A stretch of 64,000 bases of DNA from Paenibacillus lautus NBRC 15380. GTDB lineage: Bacteria; Bacillota; Bacilli; Paenibacillales; Paenibacillaceae. Positions 9,226 to 21,204 of this stretch are shown piece by piece (within the stretch, counting starts at the first letter, position 1; each line of letters begins with the position of its first letter). The translations under genes and the position numbers were made by a program. The notes below the pieces were generated by a model. The model had not been told where the DNA came from. It worked only from the letters and a program-made list of their open reading frames with translations, and made no database searches. Where the stretch lies: assembly GCF_004000945.1 (NCBI RefSeq), contig NZ_BIMF01000001.1:741556-805555 (forward strand), read 5' to 3'.

Positions 9226-9306
9226 CAGGGCGAAGCGTGAGGTCGCCTTCACCTTCTTGCCCCCTTAAACTTAAAGGCGGCGCGCTCGAAAGAGCGGCGT
9301 CGCCTC
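9226..9306 (-). repeat. Partial family 1 repeat with strong hairpin in the purH-purD spacer (copy E)
   Basis: Read on the minus strand, AAGGGGGCAAG followed by AAGGCGACCTCACGCTTC matches the right half of the family 1 frame (GGGGGCAAAGGCGACCGC...CGCTTC). The left half is replaced by a GC-rich hairpin at 9275-9305 (AGGCGACGCCGCTC against GAGCGCGCCGCCT). A further small hairpin, GCAGCC-TGAA-GGCTGC, lies at 9341-9356. These structures may affect purD expression; no proper T run follows them. Confidence 0.45.
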
Positions 9307-9384
9307 TATATGCTGCTGAATGAAAGGTGATCCTTCAGTTGCAGCCTGAAGGCTGCAGCGAAGCCCCCTTTTTAAACGCATGAA

Positions 9385-10932
9385 TTAGTGCTTGAAATGT
9401 CTCACGCCGGTAAAGACCATGGCGATCCCGTATTCGTTGGCTGCCTTGATGGATTCCTCATCCTTAATGGAGCCCCCCGGTTGAATGATGGCCGTAATGC
9501 CGGCTTTCGCCGCAAGCTCCACGGTATCTCCCATCGGGAAGAACGCATCGGAAGCAAGAACGGCGCCTTTGGCTTTCTCTCCCGCCTGCTCCACCGCAAT
9601 GCGCGCGGAACCGACACGGTTCATCTGCCCTGCGCCAACGCCAACGGTCATGTCGTCCGCTGCCAATACGATCGCGTTCGACTTCACGTGCTTGACCACC
9701 TTCCAGCCGAAGAGGAGCTGCTTCAGCTCGGCTTCCGTAGGTTTACGATCCGTTGCAACTTGCAGGTCTGCGACATCCAGGGAATGCACATCGCTTTCCT
9801 GTACAATCATGCCGCCTTCGATGGTTGTCACGGCAAGCGTGCTTTGGCGCTCCTTGGCAGAGCCGAACTCGCCCATCTTCAGAAGACGGATGTTCTTCTT
9901 CTTCGTCAGAATCTCGAGCGCCTCCGGCGTGAAGTCCGGTGCCAGGATAATTTCAAGGAAGATATCCTTCAGCAGATCTGCCGTCGGCGCGTCAATCGTC
10001 CGGTTCGCCGCCACGATGCCGCCGAAGATGGATGTCGGATCCGCATTGTAAGCTTTTTGATAAGCTTCCAACACATTCGTCCCGATGCCGACGCCGCAAG
10101 GGTTCATATGCTTCACGGCCACCACGGTCGGCTCGTCAAACTCCTTCACGATCTGCAATGCCGCATTCGCGTCATTGATATTGTTGTAAGAGAGCTCTTT
10201 GCCGTGCAGCTGCTCCGCTGTCGTCAAGGTACCCGCTGGTGCCAGAGGTTTACGGTAAAATGCCGCTTTTTGATGCGGATTCTCGCCGTAACGAAGGTCC
10301 TGAATTTTCTCGTAGGTTACGCTAAAGCGCTCAGGAAGCGGATTCCCTGTCACATTCGACAAATAGTCGGAAATCAACGTATCGTAGGCCGCCGTATGAC
10401 GGAATACCTTGGCTGCAAGACGTTTACGGGTTTCCAAGGTCGTGTCGCCGCCGCCCCGGATCTCCTCAATCACGCTGCCATAATCCGCAGCATCGACAAC
10501 CACGCTCACAAAAGCATGGTTTTTCGCAGCCGAACGCAGCATCGTTGGACCGCCAATGTCGATATTTTCGATTGCATCTTCATACTCGACATCCGGCTTC
10601 GCGATCGTTTCCTGGAATGGGTACAGGTTCACCACGACCATATCGATGTAATCGAGGCCCAGCTCCTGCATCTGACGCTGATGCTCTTCGCTGTCGCGAA
10701 TGGCAAGCAAGCCGCTGTGCACAGCTGGATGAAGGGTTTTGACACGTCCGTCCAGAATCTCCGGGAATCCGGTCACATCGGAAATACCGATGACAGGAAC
10801 TCCTTCTTTGGCGAGGAGGTTCTTGGTTCCCCCTGTCGAAATGATCTCTACACCCAATGAAGACAACTCGCGGCAAAATTCCACGATGCCGGTTTTATCC
10901 GAAACGCTGACCAAAGCTCTTTTGATACCCAC
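9385..10932 (-). CDS. purH: Bifunctional AICAR transformylase / IMP cyclohydrolase
   Basis: Carries out the last two steps to IMP: formylation of AICAR with 10-formyl-THF and ring closure. The N-terminal MGS-like cyclohydrolase domain (about 1-150) has STGGTKNLL and [16 protein letters not shown]. The C-terminal transformylase (about 200-515) has [12 protein letters not shown] and [18 protein letters not shown]. Length (515) is typical. An ATG two codons upstream directly abuts AGGGGGT; the GTG at 10932 has ideal spacing (about 7), so I take it as the start. The gene follows purN by about 155 bp. Confidence 0.96.
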   Translation of the reverse strand: MGIKRALVSVSDKTGIVEFCRELSSLGVEIISTGGTKNLLAKEGVPVIGISDVTGFPEILDGRVKTLHPAVHSGLLAIRDSEEHQRQMQELGLDYIDMVVVNLYPFQETIAKPDVEYEDAIENIDIGGPTMLRSAAKNHAFVSVVVDAADYGSVIEEIRGGGDTTLETRKRLAAKVFRHTAAYDTLISDYLSNVTGNPLPERFSVTYEKIQDLRYGENPHQKAAFYRKPLAPAGTLTTAEQLHGKELSYNNINDANAALQIVKEFDEPTVVAVKHMNPCGVGIGTNVLEAYQKAYNADPTSIFGGIVAANRTIDAPTADLLKDIFLEIILAPDFTPEALEILTKKKNIRLLKMGEFGSAKERQSTLAVTTIEGGMIVQESDVHSLDVADLQVATDRKPTEAELKQLLFGWKVVKHVKSNAIVLAADDMTVGVGAGQMNRVGSARIAVEQAGEKAKGAVLASDAFFPMGDTVELAAKAGITAIIQPGGSIKDEESIKAANEYGIAMVFTGVRHFKH

Positions 10933-11089
10933 GTTCATACCCCCTATTTTGAATGAAAATCTACTAAGTTAGTCCTGTCTTGATTCCGTAGATGCTGTCG
11001 AAGATCCATAATTGCAAATTATTTCCCGAGAAATATCGAACATGTCGATTCACTGAAAGACCTTGTCCGCTTTTATTACAAAAGCCTAT

Positions 11090-11698
11090 TTACGTAATCG
11101 TCACATTCCGCCCGTTCAGCGAAATCCGCCCCTGGGCAAACCAGGAAACGACTTCGGAGTATAACTTTTGCTCCACCGCGTGAATACGCTGTGCCAGCAC
11201 TTCTGCCGTATCGCCTTCCTTGATTTCAACCGCCTTTTGAGCAATAACCGGTCCGGTATCCATGCCGCCATCCACGAAATGAACCGTGACACCGGTCATC
11301 TTCACACCATAGTCCAGCGCTTGGCCAATCGCGTCTTTTCCTGGAAAAGCAGGCAGCAGCGATGGATGAATGTTAATGATCCGGCCGCTATAGAACTCGA
11401 CAAAGGACGGACTCAATAACCGCATATATCCTGCAAGAACAATCAATTCGACACCGCGCTGCTGAAGCTCTACCGCAATTTCACGTTCGTAATCTTCCTT
11501 CGAAGCATAATCCTTCGGCTGAAAGGCGAATACATCCACATTCGCCGCTTTAGCCAGCTCCACGACGGGAGCCTGCGGCTTGTCGCATACCAGGATGCTG
11601 ATCACGCCGCCAAGCGCTCCCCTGTGCTGCGTGTCTACCAAAGCCTGAAAGTTACTGCCCCTTCCGGAAGCGAAAACCGCAATCCGAAACGGCCTCAT
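11090..11698 (-). CDS. purN: Phosphoribosylglycinamide formyltransferase
   Basis: Transfers the formyl group of 10-formyltetrahydrofolate to GAR. The 202-residue protein carries the catalytic set of the family: INIHPSLLPAFPGKDA (Asn and His, about 105-120) and VDGGMDTGPVI with the catalytic Asp (about 140-150). FASGRGSNFQAL at the N-terminus binds the phosphate of GAR. Its ATG shares one base with the purM stop (TAATG), so the two are translationally coupled. Confidence 0.97.
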   Translation of the reverse strand: MRPFRIAVFASGRGSNFQALVDTQHRGALGGVISILVCDKPQAPVVELAKAANVDVFAFQPKDYASKEDYEREIAVELQQRGVELIVLAGYMRLLSPSFVEFYSGRIINIHPSLLPAFPGKDAIGQALDYGVKMTGVTVHFVDGGMDTGPVIAQKAVEIKEGDTAEVLAQRIHAVEQKLYSEVVSWFAQGRISLNGRNVTIT

Positions 11699-12744
11699 TA
11701 CACCTCAGCTCCCGTAAAGGTTACGATGCGCTCGCCTTCGGTCACGCGGCCGATCACATAAGCCTCTTCGCCTGCGGAGCGGAGGTATTGAAGCGCCCCG
11801 TCTGCATCCTGTTCCTTGACGACAAGCACCATGCCGATTCCCATATTAAATGTCGTAAACATATCCTTGTTCGAAATGCTGCCTTTTTCCTGCATCAGCT
11901 TAAAGATCGGCAGGATCGGCCAAGCACCGTATTCGATGTCGACATTGACGCCATCCGGCAGCATACGCGGAATATTCTCGATGAATCCGCCGCCCGTAAT
12001 ATGCGCCATGCCCTTTACTTCGATCTCTTTCAACAGTCCGAGCAGCGGCTTCACATAAATTTTGGTCGGTGCGAGCAGCACGTCGCCAAGACGCCCGCCC
12101 AGTTCCGGAAGCTCTTGCTGCAGGGAGTAGCCGGCGTCCTCCAGAAGCAGCTTGCGGACAAGCGAGAAGCCATTGCTGTGCACGCCGCTGGATGCTAGAC
12201 CAATCACCGTGTCCCCTGCCGCGATATTCGACCCGTTGATCATTTTGCTTTTGTCGACAATCCCTACGGTAAAGCCCGCGATGTCATACTCGCCTTCGCT
12301 GTACATACCCGGCATTTCCGCCGTCTCTCCGCCGATCAGGGAACAGCCTGCTTGGTTGCATCCGTCTGCGATCCCTTTGACAATGGATTCGATTTTGGAT
12401 GGAATGACCTTGTCGCACGCTAAATAGTCGAGAAAAAAGAGCGGTTCTGCGCCTTGCACCACAATATCGTTCACGCACATCGCTACCGCATCGATGCCGA
12501 TGGTATCGTGTTGGTCCATCGCAAATGCGAGCTTCAGCTTTGTGCCGACGCCATCCGTGCCTGAGACGAGTACCGGCTCTTCATATTGGTCTTTATTCAG
12601 CTTGAACAGTGCGCCAAAACCCCCGAGGTCGGTCATGACTTCCGGTCTGAAAGTCGTTTTGACATGCTTTTTCATCCGCTCTACCGCTTCGTTGCCTGCA
12701 GCGATATCCACGCCTGCTTGTTTGTAAGTATCCGACACGCGCAC
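11698..12744 (-). CDS. purM: Phosphoribosylformylglycinamidine cyclo-ligase (AIR synthetase)
   Basis: Closes the imidazole ring of AIR using ATP. The 348-residue protein of the PurM/PurL superfamily shows [15 protein letters not shown] (about 60-74), [23 protein letters not shown] (about 85-107) and the conserved ETAEMPGMY. Two GTG codons (12744 and two codons later) are both possible starts behind AAAGGAGT; the first has short spacing. About 110 bp separate it from purF and it overlaps purN by one base. Confidence 0.96.
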   Translation of the reverse strand: MRVSDTYKQAGVDIAAGNEAVERMKKHVKTTFRPEVMTDLGGFGALFKLNKDQYEEPVLVSGTDGVGTKLKLAFAMDQHDTIGIDAVAMCVNDIVVQGAEPLFFLDYLACDKVIPSKIESIVKGIADGCNQAGCSLIGGETAEMPGMYSEGEYDIAGFTVGIVDKSKMINGSNIAAGDTVIGLASSGVHSNGFSLVRKLLLEDAGYSLQQELPELGGRLGDVLLAPTKIYVKPLLGLLKEIEVKGMAHITGGGFIENIPRMLPDGVNVDIEYGAWPILPIFKLMQEKGSISNKDMFTTFNMGIGMVLVVKEQDADGALQYLRSAGEEAYVIGRVTEGERIVTFTGAEV

Positions 12745-12855
12745 AACACTCCTTTTTCGTTATGACGAAAGTATCCATTCACATATCATTTATGGGCTTA
12801 ATCAATAATCAGCTTAAAGGATAAAACCTAGAAAAAATGGCTGTCCACTGCAGAA

Positions 12856-14334
12856 TCAGCAGCTGCAGCCCATCTTCTCTTCCCCGTTAAAATCAATCTG
12901 CGTCGGGTAATCATTATCAAAGCATGCCATGCACAAGCCGCCTTTCGGGCTGTGCTCATCATAACCGCCAATAGCGGAAATAAGTCCCTCCGGGCTAAGG
13001 AACGATAAGGAATCCGCGTTGATTTCCCGACAGATTTCCTCGACGCTTTTCTCGGAGGCGATCAGCTCCCTGCGGTCCGGCGTGTCGATGCCGTAGAAGC
13101 AAGGGTTTTTGAACGGCGGCGACGTGATCCGCACATGCACTTCGGTAGCACCCGCTTCGCGAAGCAAATTGACGATCCGGCGGGACGTGGTTCCCCGTAC
13201 GATCGAGTCATCGATCATGACCACCCGTTTGCCTTCGACCACGCGCCGTACCGCGCTCAGCTTCATCTTCACGCCCTGCTCGCGCAGCTCCTGGCTCGGC
13301 TGAATGAACGTCCGGCCCGTATATTTATTCTTGATTAATCCCAGCTCATAAGGAATGCCCGTTTGCTCGGCATAACCGATCGCGGCCGAGATGCTGGAAT
13401 CCGGTACGCCCGTAACCACATCCGCATCCACGAACGATTCCAGGGCCATCTTGCTGCCCATCCGTTTGCGGGCCGAATGCAGGTTGGAGCCGTTCAGATC
13501 GCTGTCCGGACGGGAGAAATAAATATATTCCATCGCGCACAGCGCTTTGCGTCCCGCTTCCGTATAACGCTCTTCCCGAAGCCCATTCCGATCGAGGATC
13601 AGCAGTTCCCCGGGAGCGACGTCGCGGATCGCTTCCGCCCCGATGACTTCAAGCGCACAGGTCTCGGAGGTGAAGATATACGCATCGCCCAGTCGACCCA
13701 TCGTGAGCGGACGTAATCCGTTCGGGTCCGAGGCGACGAGCAGCTTGTCATTGGTCATGAGCAGAAACGCAAAGCCGCCCACCAGGCGCTGTAAGGCATC
13801 CTTGGCAGCCTCGACAAAATCCTTCGGCGAACGTGCGATCAAATGCGCAATGACCTCCGTATCGCTGGTCGTCTGGAAAATGGAGCCCGCCATCTCCAGC
13901 TCGCGCCGAAGCTTCGGCTCGTTCACGATGTTGCCGTTCGTTGCGATCGCCAGATTACCTTCGCGATATTTAAAGACGAGCGGCTGCGCATTTGTCAGCC
14001 TGCTGTCCCCGCTGGTTGAATACCGGACATGCCCGATCGACATGCTGCCCTGCAGCGATTCCAGCTTATCTTTATCAAACACTTCTTTTACCAGCCCCAT
14101 ACCGCGGTGATAATTGAAATTCTCGCCATCGGCCACGCAGATTCCTGCGCTTTCCTCGCCGCGGTGCTGGAGGGCGTGAAGCCCGTAATAGGAAAGGGAG
14201 GCGGCATCGGGATGCCCAAACACCCCGAATACGCCGCACTCTTCTTTTAATGTATCGAAAATATCGCTCTGACCTGTTCCCTCATTGTAGTAATCCCCTG
14301 TCCACAGTCCTTCGGGTATCAGTTCATGAGACAT
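12856..14334 (-). CDS. purF: Amidophosphoribosyltransferase
   Basis: Commits PRPP to purine synthesis by making 5-phosphoribosylamine from glutamine (492 residues). The catalytic Cys of the N-terminal glutaminase is Cys33 in [11 protein letters not shown], so about 32 residues would be removed as a propeptide, longer than the 11 in Bacillus subtilis. The PRPP loop is [18 protein letters not shown] (about 355-372). Cysteines near the C-terminus ([10 protein letters not shown] and KMGCSC) match the [4Fe-4S] cluster form of Gram-positive PurF. The start overlaps the 3' end of purL, whose GGGAGG serves as its RBS. Confidence 0.97.
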   Translation of the reverse strand: MSHELIPEGLWTGDYYNEGTGQSDIFDTLKEECGVFGVFGHPDAASLSYYGLHALQHRGEESAGICVADGENFNYHRGMGLVKEVFDKDKLESLQGSMSIGHVRYSTSGDSRLTNAQPLVFKYREGNLAIATNGNIVNEPKLRRELEMAGSIFQTTSDTEVIAHLIARSPKDFVEAAKDALQRLVGGFAFLLMTNDKLLVASDPNGLRPLTMGRLGDAYIFTSETCALEVIGAEAIRDVAPGELLILDRNGLREERYTEAGRKALCAMEYIYFSRPDSDLNGSNLHSARKRMGSKMALESFVDADVVTGVPDSSISAAIGYAEQTGIPYELGLIKNKYTGRTFIQPSQELREQGVKMKLSAVRRVVEGKRVVMIDDSIVRGTTSRRIVNLLREAGATEVHVRITSPPFKNPCFYGIDTPDRRELIASEKSVEEICREINADSLSFLSPEGLISAIGGYDEHSPKGGLCMACFDNDYPTQIDFNGEEKMGCSC

Positions 14335-16562
14335 GGAATGGCATCCTCCCAGACGGATTTCAAAGCCTCCACGGATTCTTCCAGCGCAGAAGCACCGTTA
14401 ATGTTAATGCTAAGCTTGTTTCCGCCGACTACGCCAAGCGCGGTAAATGGAACGCCCGCTTCTTGCAGGAGCTTCTCCAGCGCATTCTTATGATCAGGGG
14501 ACACCGACAGCACGATCCGGGACTGGCTCTCGCTAAAGAGCGCTACGTCGCTGCGCAGATCGGTTGACCACTGCACGCTCGCCCCAACGTTGCCGCTGAT
14601 GCAGCTCTCTGCCAGTGCGGCTGCAAGTCCGCCCTCCGACACGTCATGCGCGGATTGTACCAGACCCGATTGGATGGCCTTCAGTACGCCGCCGAGCAAT
14701 TTCTTCTCGGTATCCAGGTTGAGCTCCGGCGGTCTGCCTTCCGACACCCCGTGAATCATCGCTTGGAACTCGCTGCCTCCCAGTTCGGCACGGGTATCGC
14801 CCAGCACATAGATGGCATCGCCTTCCGCCTTGAAGCCCTGCGTTGTAATATGATCCGTATCATGGATCAGACCAACCATGCCGACAACCGGCGTCGGATA
14901 AATCGCGCCTTTGGCATTCTCGTTATAGAGGCTGACATTTCCGCCGATAACCGGAGTTTCAAGCTCACGACAAGCTTCCGCCATGCCGTCCACGGCTTTT
15001 TCCATCTGCCAGAAAATTTCCGGCTTCTCCGGGCTTCCGAAGTTCAGGTTATCCGTAATCGCCAGCGGCTCGGCACCGGAGCACACGATGTTGCGCGCTG
15101 CTTCGCTGACCGCGATTCTGCCGCCAAGCTCAGGGTCGAGATAGACGTAACGTCCGTTACAGTCCGTTGTCATCGCGAGCGCTTTGCGCGTTCCATGCAC
15201 CGTTACGACGGCAGCATCCGAACCCGGACGAACAGCCGTGCTGGTACGAACCATATAATCATATTGGTTGTATACCCATGCTTTGCTTGCAAGACTCGGC
15301 GAACCGAGCACCTTCTTAAGGGCACCGCCCAAATCCTTCACTTCTTCATAACGGAGCGTATCCACCGCAGCCTGCTCTTTGTAATAAGCCGGTTCTTGGG
15401 ATGGTTTGTTATAGATTGGGCATTCGTCGACGAGCGCTTTAACCGGCATGTCGCCTACCACCTCACCGTGGTGGATCAGCTTCAGGCGGCCATCGTCCGT
15501 CACTTTGCCGACTTTAGCGCAGATAACGCCCCAGCGTTCGAAGATTTCGCGCGCTTGCGCTTCATGCTTCGGTTCAACCACGAACAGCATCCGTTCCTGG
15601 GATTCCGATAGCATCATTTCATAAGGCGTCATGCCCTCTTCGCGCTGAGGCACTTGGTCCAGGTACAACTCAAGACCGTTGCCTGCTTTACTTGCCATTT
15701 CCGCACTGGAGCAAGTCAATCCAGCCGCGCCCATATCCTGAATGCCCAGCACGATGCCGGAATCAATCAGCTCAAGGCAGGATTCCATCACGAGTTTCTC
15801 CATGAACGGATCGCCGACCTGAACGGCCGTACGGTTCGCTTCGGATTCCTCCGTCAGCTCTACGGAAGCGAAGGTCGCCCCGTGGATGCCATCTCGGCCA
15901 GTTGGAGGCCCGACATAAAAGACCGGATTGCCTACCCCTTTTGCAACGCCGCGCTGAATTTTATCATGGTCGATAACGCCGACGCACATTGCATTGACCA
16001 GCGGATTGCCTTCATAGCTTTCGTCGAATACAACCTCGCCGCCTACCGTCGGGATCCCGATGCAGTTGCCGTAACCGGCAATACCGGATACCACGTGTTC
16101 AAACAAATATTTAACGCGATCGCTCTCCAGCTTGCCGAACCGGAGCGAGTTGAGAATCGCTACCGGTCTTGCCCCCATGGAGAAAATATCGCGGATAATG
16201 CCGCCAACGCCCGTGGCTGCACCTTGATAAGGCTCTACAGCGGACGGATGGTTATGACTTTCGATTTTGAATACAACCGCCTGGTTGTCGCCGATATCGA
16301 CGATCCCAGCGCCCTCGCCCGGTCCCATCAGGACGCGCGGGCCGCTTGTCGGGAAACGACGAAGCAGCGGCTTGGAATTTTTGTAGGCGCAATGCTCGGA
16401 CCACATAACACTGAATACGCCGATTTCCGTGTAATTCGGCTTGCGTCCCATGAAGGAACAGATCAGCTCATACTCGCTGTCCGAAACTCCCATCTGCTTG
16501 TAAATCTGATGCTCTGCGATCTGTTCTGCCGTCGGTTCCTTAGCGGACGTTTGCTGCGCCAT
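14319..16562 (-). CDS. purL: FGAM synthase subunit PurL (small type)
   Basis: The synthetase subunit of the three-part PurLQS enzyme that converts FGAR to FGAM (747 residues, small Gram-positive type). Signature stretches include [13 protein letters not shown] (about 42-54), [25 protein letters not shown] (about 84-108) and [17 protein letters not shown] (about 483). The start at 16562 (MAQQTSAKE) is chosen for GGAGGG 6 bases upstream; an in-frame start 17 codons earlier would lie inside purQ. It overlaps purQ upstream and purF downstream, a tightly coupled block. Confidence 0.97.
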   Translation of the reverse strand: MAQQTSAKEPTAEQIAEHQIYKQMGVSDSEYELICSFMGRKPNYTEIGVFSVMWSEHCAYKNSKPLLRRFPTSGPRVLMGPGEGAGIVDIGDNQAVVFKIESHNHPSAVEPYQGAATGVGGIIRDIFSMGARPVAILNSLRFGKLESDRVKYLFEHVVSGIAGYGNCIGIPTVGGEVVFDESYEGNPLVNAMCVGVIDHDKIQRGVAKGVGNPVFYVGPPTGRDGIHGATFASVELTEESEANRTAVQVGDPFMEKLVMESCLELIDSGIVLGIQDMGAAGLTCSSAEMASKAGNGLELYLDQVPQREEGMTPYEMMLSESQERMLFVVEPKHEAQAREIFERWGVICAKVGKVTDDGRLKLIHHGEVVGDMPVKALVDECPIYNKPSQEPAYYKEQAAVDTLRYEEVKDLGGALKKVLGSPSLASKAWVYNQYDYMVRTSTAVRPGSDAAVVTVHGTRKALAMTTDCNGRYVYLDPELGGRIAVSEAARNIVCSGAEPLAITDNLNFGSPEKPEIFWQMEKAVDGMAEACRELETPVIGGNVSLYNENAKGAIYPTPVVGMVGLIHDTDHITTQGFKAEGDAIYVLGDTRAELGGSEFQAMIHGVSEGRPPELNLDTEKKLLGGVLKAIQSGLVQSAHDVSEGGLAAALAESCISGNVGASVQWSTDLRSDVALFSESQSRIVLSVSPDHKNALEKLLQEAGVPFTALGVVGGNKLSININGASALEESVEALKSVWEDAIPCLMN

Positions 16563-17229
16563 GAGTATCCCTCCATGCCTGTAATATGGATGTAAACATT
16601 GCTTTACCGTCATCCGAGCCGAGCAGGCTGCTCACCGCGCGCTCCGGATGCGGCATCATGCCGATCACGTTGCCCCGCTCGTTGCAGATGCCTGCGATAT
16701 CCTCGATCGAGCCGTTCGGATTGTTCTGATACGTAAATACGATTTGCCGGTTGTCCCGGAGCTTTTGAAGCGTTTCTTCATCACAGTAATAGTTGCCTTC
16801 GCCATGCGCGATCGGAATGACAATCTCTTGTCCCTCCGCATAGTCGCGGGTAAACGGCGTTGTATTATTGTTCACTTTGAGCACCGTGTCATGGCAGCGG
16901 AATTTCATCGAATCGTTGCGGCGCAGAGCTCCCGGAAGGAGTCCGGCTTCCGTCAAAATCTGAAATCCATTGCAGATGCCAAGAATATACTTGCCCTCTT
17001 CCGCCGCTTTCGCCACTTCGCTCATAACCGGGGCGAATCGGGAAATCGCACCACACCGGAGATAATCTCCATAGGAGAATCCGCCGGGAACCAAAATGCA
17101 ATCATATGGGGAAAGGTCCGTTGCCGTATGCCATACGTAATCCACCGGCTGACCGATCGTCTCTTCTACCGCCTTATAACAGTCAATATCACAATTGGAG
17201 CCAGGAAAGACCAGCACTGCAAATCTCAT
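16540..17229 (-). CDS. purQ: FGAM synthase glutaminase subunit PurQ
   Basis: Class I glutamine amidotransferase that supplies ammonia to PurL (229 residues). It has the nucleophile elbow [21 protein letters not shown] with the catalytic Cys at about 86, and the His/Glu pair in [12 protein letters not shown] near the C-terminus. The start at 17229 ([14 protein letters not shown]) is preceded by GGAGGG; the seven-codon longer frame overlaps purS more and lacks an RBS. The stop lies inside the beginning of purL. Confidence 0.97.
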   Translation of the reverse strand: MRFAVLVFPGSNCDIDCYKAVEETIGQPVDYVWHTATDLSPYDCILVPGGFSYGDYLRCGAISRFAPVMSEVAKAAEEGKYILGICNGFQILTEAGLLPGALRRNDSMKFRCHDTVLKVNNNTTPFTRDYAEGQEIVIPIAHGEGNYYCDEETLQKLRDNRQIVFTYQNNPNGSIEDIAGICNERGNVIGMMPHPERAVSSLLGSDDGKAMFTSILQAWRDTHGAANVR

Positions 17230-17233
17230 TGGT

Positions 17234-17479
17234 TTAGCCCTCCAATTCATAACGGTAGTTCTCTACCACCGTATTCGCCAGAAGCTTCTCGCACATTTCT
17301 TTCACTCGCAGCTCGGCTTCCTCACGGTTGTCCGTACCCAGCTCAAGTTCCATATATTTACCGATCCGCAGACTTTCCACTTCCTTGTACCCTATCGAAT
17401 GAAGCGCACCCTGCACCGCTACCCCTTGAGGGTCCAAAACGCTCTGCTTAATCGTGACGTAGACCTTTGCTTTCAACAT
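17234..17479 (-). CDS. purS: FGAM synthase subunit PurS
   Basis: Small subunit (81 residues) that bridges PurL and PurQ for ammonia transfer. The sequence [32 protein letters not shown] and [13 protein letters not shown] strands match the family along its whole length. GAGGAGG lies about 10 bases before the ATG. The gap to purQ is 4 bases, so the three enzyme subunits are made from one coupled cistron block. Confidence 0.95.
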   Translation of the reverse strand: MLKAKVYVTIKQSVLDPQGVAVQGALHSIGYKEVESLRIGKYMELELGTDNREEAELRVKEMCEKLLANTVVENYRYELEG

Positions 17480-17528
17480 TGTATCCTGTTCCTCCTCGGT
17501 ATATATGAATGAAATGGTTTATAAAAGC

Positions 17529-18419
17529 TTACAGGCTTGCACCCGTGATTCGCTTGTAAATATCGGTGTAGCGGCGTGTCGTCTCCTCCACCACGGCTGG
17601 CGGCAGGGGATCCGGCTCACTGTTCTTATCCCAATCGGACGAAGCGAGATACGTGCGCACAGGCTCCTTATCCATACTGTCAATCTCAATGTCGAGCGCA
17701 TAATTCTTCTCATCCCAGAAACGGGAGGAATCCGGCGTGAAGATCTCGTCGATCAGAATGATCTCTCCATCGATCAATCCGAACTCAAACTTGCAGTCGG
17801 CCAAAATAATGCCGTGCTTGCTGCAGTAATCGCGGGCAAACTTGTACAGCATCAGGCTTTTGTCCTGCAGCTGAAGTGCGATCTCCTCGCCGACAAGCTC
17901 CTTCATGCGGGAGAGCGGTATATCCTCGTCATGACCGACATCGTTCTTGGCAGCCGGCGTGAAGATCGGCTCCGGAAAAGCCTCATTCTTGCGCAGGCCC
18001 TCCGGCAGTTTAATGCCGTTAACCTCTCCCGAGGACTGATACTGCCTCCAGCCTCCGCCGGTGATGTATCCGCGCACCACGCATTCGATATCGATGCGCT
18101 CGGCCTTGCGGCACACCATGATTCGTCCATCCAACAGGTCCTTGTCCTTGACGGCATCGCCCAGGAGGTTCACGTCCGTGTGCACGACATGATTGCTGAT
18201 AAGCTGCTTCGTTTGTTCAAACCAGAAGGCGCTCAGCTTGTTCAGAACGGTTCCTTTGGCTGGTACAGGCGGCTCCAGCACATAGTCAAAAGCGGAAATG
18301 CGGTCGGTTACTACAATGAGTACGTGCTCGCCCAGGTCGTACAATTCACGAACCTTGCCCTTGTACAGCAGCGGTACGTTGACCAGATGAGTGGCGGTCG
18401 ATAATGCCGGTAATGTCAT
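17529..18419 (-). CDS. purC: SAICAR synthetase
   Basis: Ligates aspartate to CAIR with ATP (296 residues). The N-terminus has LLYKGKVRELYDLGEHVLIVVTDRISAFD (about 17-45); ECVVRGYITGGGWRQY and LADCKFEFGLIDGEIILIDE are the other conserved blocks. The length is that of the longer class, found in Paenibacillus, yeast and many actinobacteria rather than the roughly 240-residue B. subtilis type. GGGGAGG precedes the ATG. About 300 bp separate it from purB and hold a family 1 repeat. Confidence 0.95.
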   Translation of the reverse strand: MTLPALSTATHLVNVPLLYKGKVRELYDLGEHVLIVVTDRISAFDYVLEPPVPAKGTVLNKLSAFWFEQTKQLISNHVVHTDVNLLGDAVKDKDLLDGRIMVCRKAERIDIECVVRGYITGGGWRQYQSSGEVNGIKLPEGLRKNEAFPEPIFTPAAKNDVGHDEDIPLSRMKELVGEEIALQLQDKSLMLYKFARDYCSKHGIILADCKFEFGLIDGEIILIDEIFTPDSSRFWDEKNYALDIEIDSMDKEPVRTYLASSDWDKNSEPDPLPPAVVEETTRRYTDIYKRITGASL

Positions 18420-18554
18420 GTGTTCCTCCCCTTGGGGCGACGTATATCTCGACCTGAGACTGTCGCTCCCTGTATTTCTGACGGATGAAAAATAGACTGC
18501 TCAATATCATGTTAAAGATTTTCAGCTTATTCATCACTACGAATGCGGATTGTT

Positions 18555-18660
18555 TTTCCGATCCCTGTTGCCCCCAGATTTATTATGAATTTTATTAATT
18601 ATGTTTAAATCCGAGGGCAAAGGGGACCGCTGGCGCTTCTCCAAAACAATTCCGCCTTCT
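18555..18660 (+). repeat. Dispersed palindromic repeat family 1, copy B
   Basis: Inside the purB-purC spacer (18420-18717, otherwise empty), CCGATCCCTGTTGCCCCC ... GAGGGCAAAGGGGACCGC TGGCGCTTCTCC shows the family frame around an inverted repeat core (GCCCCCAGATTT against AAATCCGAGGGC). The surrounding spacer is AT-rich and shows no promoter that I can defend. Confidence 0.7.
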
Positions 18661-18717
18661 CCGTTGTAGTGATTCTCAAGTTCATAGAGCCTTTAGGCCC
18701 TAATTCAAATTTCTTAA

Positions 18718-20013
18718 CTACTCCAGTCCGAGCTTGGCAAAAATCGTATCCACATGCTTCAGATGCCAGCTTGGATTAAATGCATCTTCGATCTCCTCGG
18801 CGCTGAGCACCTCGGTAATCTCAGGCGTGGATTCCACGATCTCGCGGAATTGACGCTGCTCTTCCCATGCCTGCATGGCGCGAGGCTGAACGGTGTCGTA
18901 CGCCTGCTCGCGGCTGAAGCCCTTGTCGATCAGCTTCGTCATGATCCGGCCCGAGAAAGGAACGCCGAACGTGCGAGCCATGTTGCGCTTCATGTTCTCC
19001 GGGAAGACCGTCAGGTTCTTCACGATGTTGCCGAAGCGGTTCAGCATGTAGTTCAGCAGCATCGTAGCGTCCGGCAGGATGATCCGTTCTACCGAGGAGT
19101 GCGAAATATCCCGCTCATGCCAGAGCGACACGTTCTCGTAAGCGGAAACCATGTGGCCGCGAATGACGCGCGCAAGACCCGAAATGTTCTCCGAACCGAT
19201 CGGATTCCGTTTATGCGGCATCGCGGAGGAACCTTTTTGTCCTTTGGCGAATGCCTCTTCGACCTCGCGAACCTCACTCTTCTGGAGTGCGCGAACTTCG
19301 GTAGCGAACTTCTCGAGCGAAGTAGCGATGAGCGCAAGTGTTGCCATGTATTCCGCATGCCGGTCGCGCTGCAGCGTCTGGGTCGAGATCGGCGCCGGCT
19401 TCGTGCCAAGCTTGCGGCAGACGAATTCTTCAACCGAAGGATCGATGTTGGCATACGTTCCAACGGCTCCGGAAATTTTGCCGTACTGCACGCCGTCGGC
19501 CGCATGGCGGAAGCGCTCCAGATTGCGGATCATTTCTTCATGCCACAGCGCCATTTTCAAACCGAAGGTTGTCGGCTCTGCATGCACCCCATGCGTTCTG
19601 CCCATCATCGGAGTGTGCTTGTAAGCCAGTGCCTTCTCTTTCAAAATACCGATAAAGCGCAGGATGTCCTGCTCCAAAATATCGTTGGCTTGCTTGAGCA
19701 AATATCCCATCGCGGTATCCACCACATCCGTCGAAGTCAATCCGTAGTGGACCCATTTGCGCTCCTCGCCAAGGCTTTCCGACACCGCCCGGGTAAAAGC
19801 GATGACGTCATGGCGGGTTTCCTGCTCAATTTCATAAATCCGATCCATATTAAAGGTCGCATTCTGGCGAAGCTTAACGGTATCTTCCTTCGGAATGACG
19901 CCGAGATCCGCCCATGCCTCGCATGCGCACAATTCCACTTCCAGCCATGCTCTGAATTTGTTCTCCTCGGTCCAAATCGCCCGCATTTCAGGTCTGCTGT
20001 AACGTTCAATCAT
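18718..20013 (-). CDS. purB: Adenylosuccinate lyase
   Basis: Releases fumarate from SAICAR and from adenylosuccinate (431 residues). It has the superfamily signature [22 protein letters not shown] (about 262-283) with the catalytic serine loop, and [14 protein letters not shown] and [16 protein letters not shown], which carry catalytic histidines. The start lies 3 bases after the purK stop. The length and motif set are those of the Bacillales enzyme. Confidence 0.97.
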   Translation of the reverse strand: MIERYSRPEMRAIWTEENKFRAWLEVELCACEAWADLGVIPKEDTVKLRQNATFNMDRIYEIEQETRHDVIAFTRAVSESLGEERKWVHYGLTSTDVVDTAMGYLLKQANDILEQDILRFIGILKEKALAYKHTPMMGRTHGVHAEPTTFGLKMALWHEEMIRNLERFRHAADGVQYGKISGAVGTYANIDPSVEEFVCRKLGTKPAPISTQTLQRDRHAEYMATLALIATSLEKFATEVRALQKSEVREVEEAFAKGQKGSSAMPHKRNPIGSENISGLARVIRGHMVSAYENVSLWHERDISHSSVERIILPDATMLLNYMLNRFGNIVKNLTVFPENMKRNMARTFGVPFSGRIMTKLIDKGFSREQAYDTVQPRAMQAWEEQRQFREIVESTPEITEVLSAEEIEDAFNPSWHLKHVDTIFAKLGLE

Positions 20014-20016
20014 CGT

Positions 20017-21204
20017 TTAATCCTGCCTCCAAATATTAGTTTTCTCCACCCATTCAAGCGCGTCATCGACATCCCCGCACAGGAGGTTGATATGTCCCAT
20101 CTTGCGGTTAAACTTCGATTCGCTCTTGCCGTATAGATGAAGCTTAGGCACAACGCCGAGAGACTCTGCAAGCGCGTCGTGCTCTCCAAAACGCCGTACC
20201 GCTTCCTCCAGATGCTGCCCCAGGAGGTTCACCATGACGACCGGGCTCAGCAGCGTTGTATCCCCGAGCGGCAGATCGCATATCGCTCTCACATGCTGCT
20301 CGAATTGGGAGGTTGAGCATGCTTCCATCGTATAGTGACCCGAGTTATGCGGACGAGGGGCGAGTTCATTCACGAACAGCTCCCCATCCTCGGTCACAAA
20401 CATCTCGACGGCCAGCAGGCCAACAGCTCCCAAACCTTCAGCCACGCGTTCCGCGAGCTGACATGCTTTGCGCTTTACTTCGCTTGGCACGCGCGCAGGT
20501 ACAATCGACAAGTGCAATATATTGTTGACATGCACGTTCTCTGCCGGAGGGAAGCTCTTTACGATGCCGCTGGGCGTACGCGCCGCGATCACGGAGATCT
20601 CGCACGCGAACTTCACGAACTTCTCCAATACCAGCTCCGTCCCACTGGCAGCCAGCTCTTTGTAGGCTGATTCCAGCTCGTCTTCGCTGCGGAGAACTGC
20701 TTGCCCTTTACCATCATAACCTCCCATGGCGGTCTTAAGCACGCACGGAAGTCCAAGTTCAGAGGCGGCAGACCGTAAATCTTCCAAGCTTGTTATTTCA
20801 CGATACGGCGCAACCGGTACGCCGGCCGCTTCGATCGCGGCCTTCTCGCGCAAGCGGTGCTGCGTGGTGTACAGCAGCTTGCTTCCTTGCGGAACATAAG
20901 ACTGCTCCTCCAGAAGCTGGGCCACGCCCGCATCGACATTTTCGAATTCATACGTAATGACATCGGCTTTCGCCGCGAGCTGCCGGGCAGCCTCCACATC
21001 GTCATAACGGGCCGTAACCTGCTCGGCCATCTGGCCAAGCGGGGAGTTCGGCGTCGGATCGAGGGTGACGAACGAATATCCCATCCGGATCCCGTCCAGC
21101 GCGATCATTCGTCCGAGCTGGCCGCCGCCAAGTACGCCAATGACGGAACCTGGCAGTAGCTTTTTGCTAGATGTCCGCGTCTGCTGTGCTCCGTTCTCCA
21201 TCAT
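20017..21204 (-). CDS. purK: N5-carboxyaminoimidazole ribonucleotide synthase
   Basis: ATP-grasp enzyme that carboxylates AIR to N5-CAIR (395 residues). After a short polar N-terminal extension (about 20 residues), [23 protein letters not shown] forms the nucleotide fold. [14 protein letters not shown] is the ATP-grasp loop, and [20 protein letters not shown] is the family signature. The ATG overlaps the purE stop (ATGA), a sign of translational coupling. Confidence 0.96.
   Translation of the reverse strand: MMENGAQQTRTSSKKLLPGSVIGVLGGGQLGRMIALDGIRMGYSFVTLDPTPNSPLGQMAEQVTARYDDVEAARQLAAKADVITYEFENVDAGVAQLLEEQSYVPQGSKLLYTTQHRLREKAAIEAAGVPVAPYREITSLEDLRSAASELGLPCVLKTAMGGYDGKGQAVLRSEDELESAYKELAASGTELVLEKFVKFACEISVIAARTPSGIVKSFPPAENVHVNNILHLSIVPARVPSEVKRKACQLAERVAEGLGAVGLLAVEMFVTEDGELFVNELAPRPHNSGHYTMEACSTSQFEQHVRAICDLPLGDTTLLSPVVMVNLLGQHLEEAVRRFGEHDALAESLGVVPKLHLYGKSESKFNRKMGHINLLCGDVDDALEWVEKTNIWRQD

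Noticed and set aside
9388..10860. Long plus-strand frame of 490 codons opposite purH
   Set aside because: It is the antisense of a fully conserved purH gene, has no RBS and a His/Arg/Cys-rich composition typical of shadow frames in GC-rich codons.
18754..20136. Plus-strand frame of 460 codons opposite purB
   Set aside because: Shadow of purB extending into purK; no RBS and no recognisable motif.
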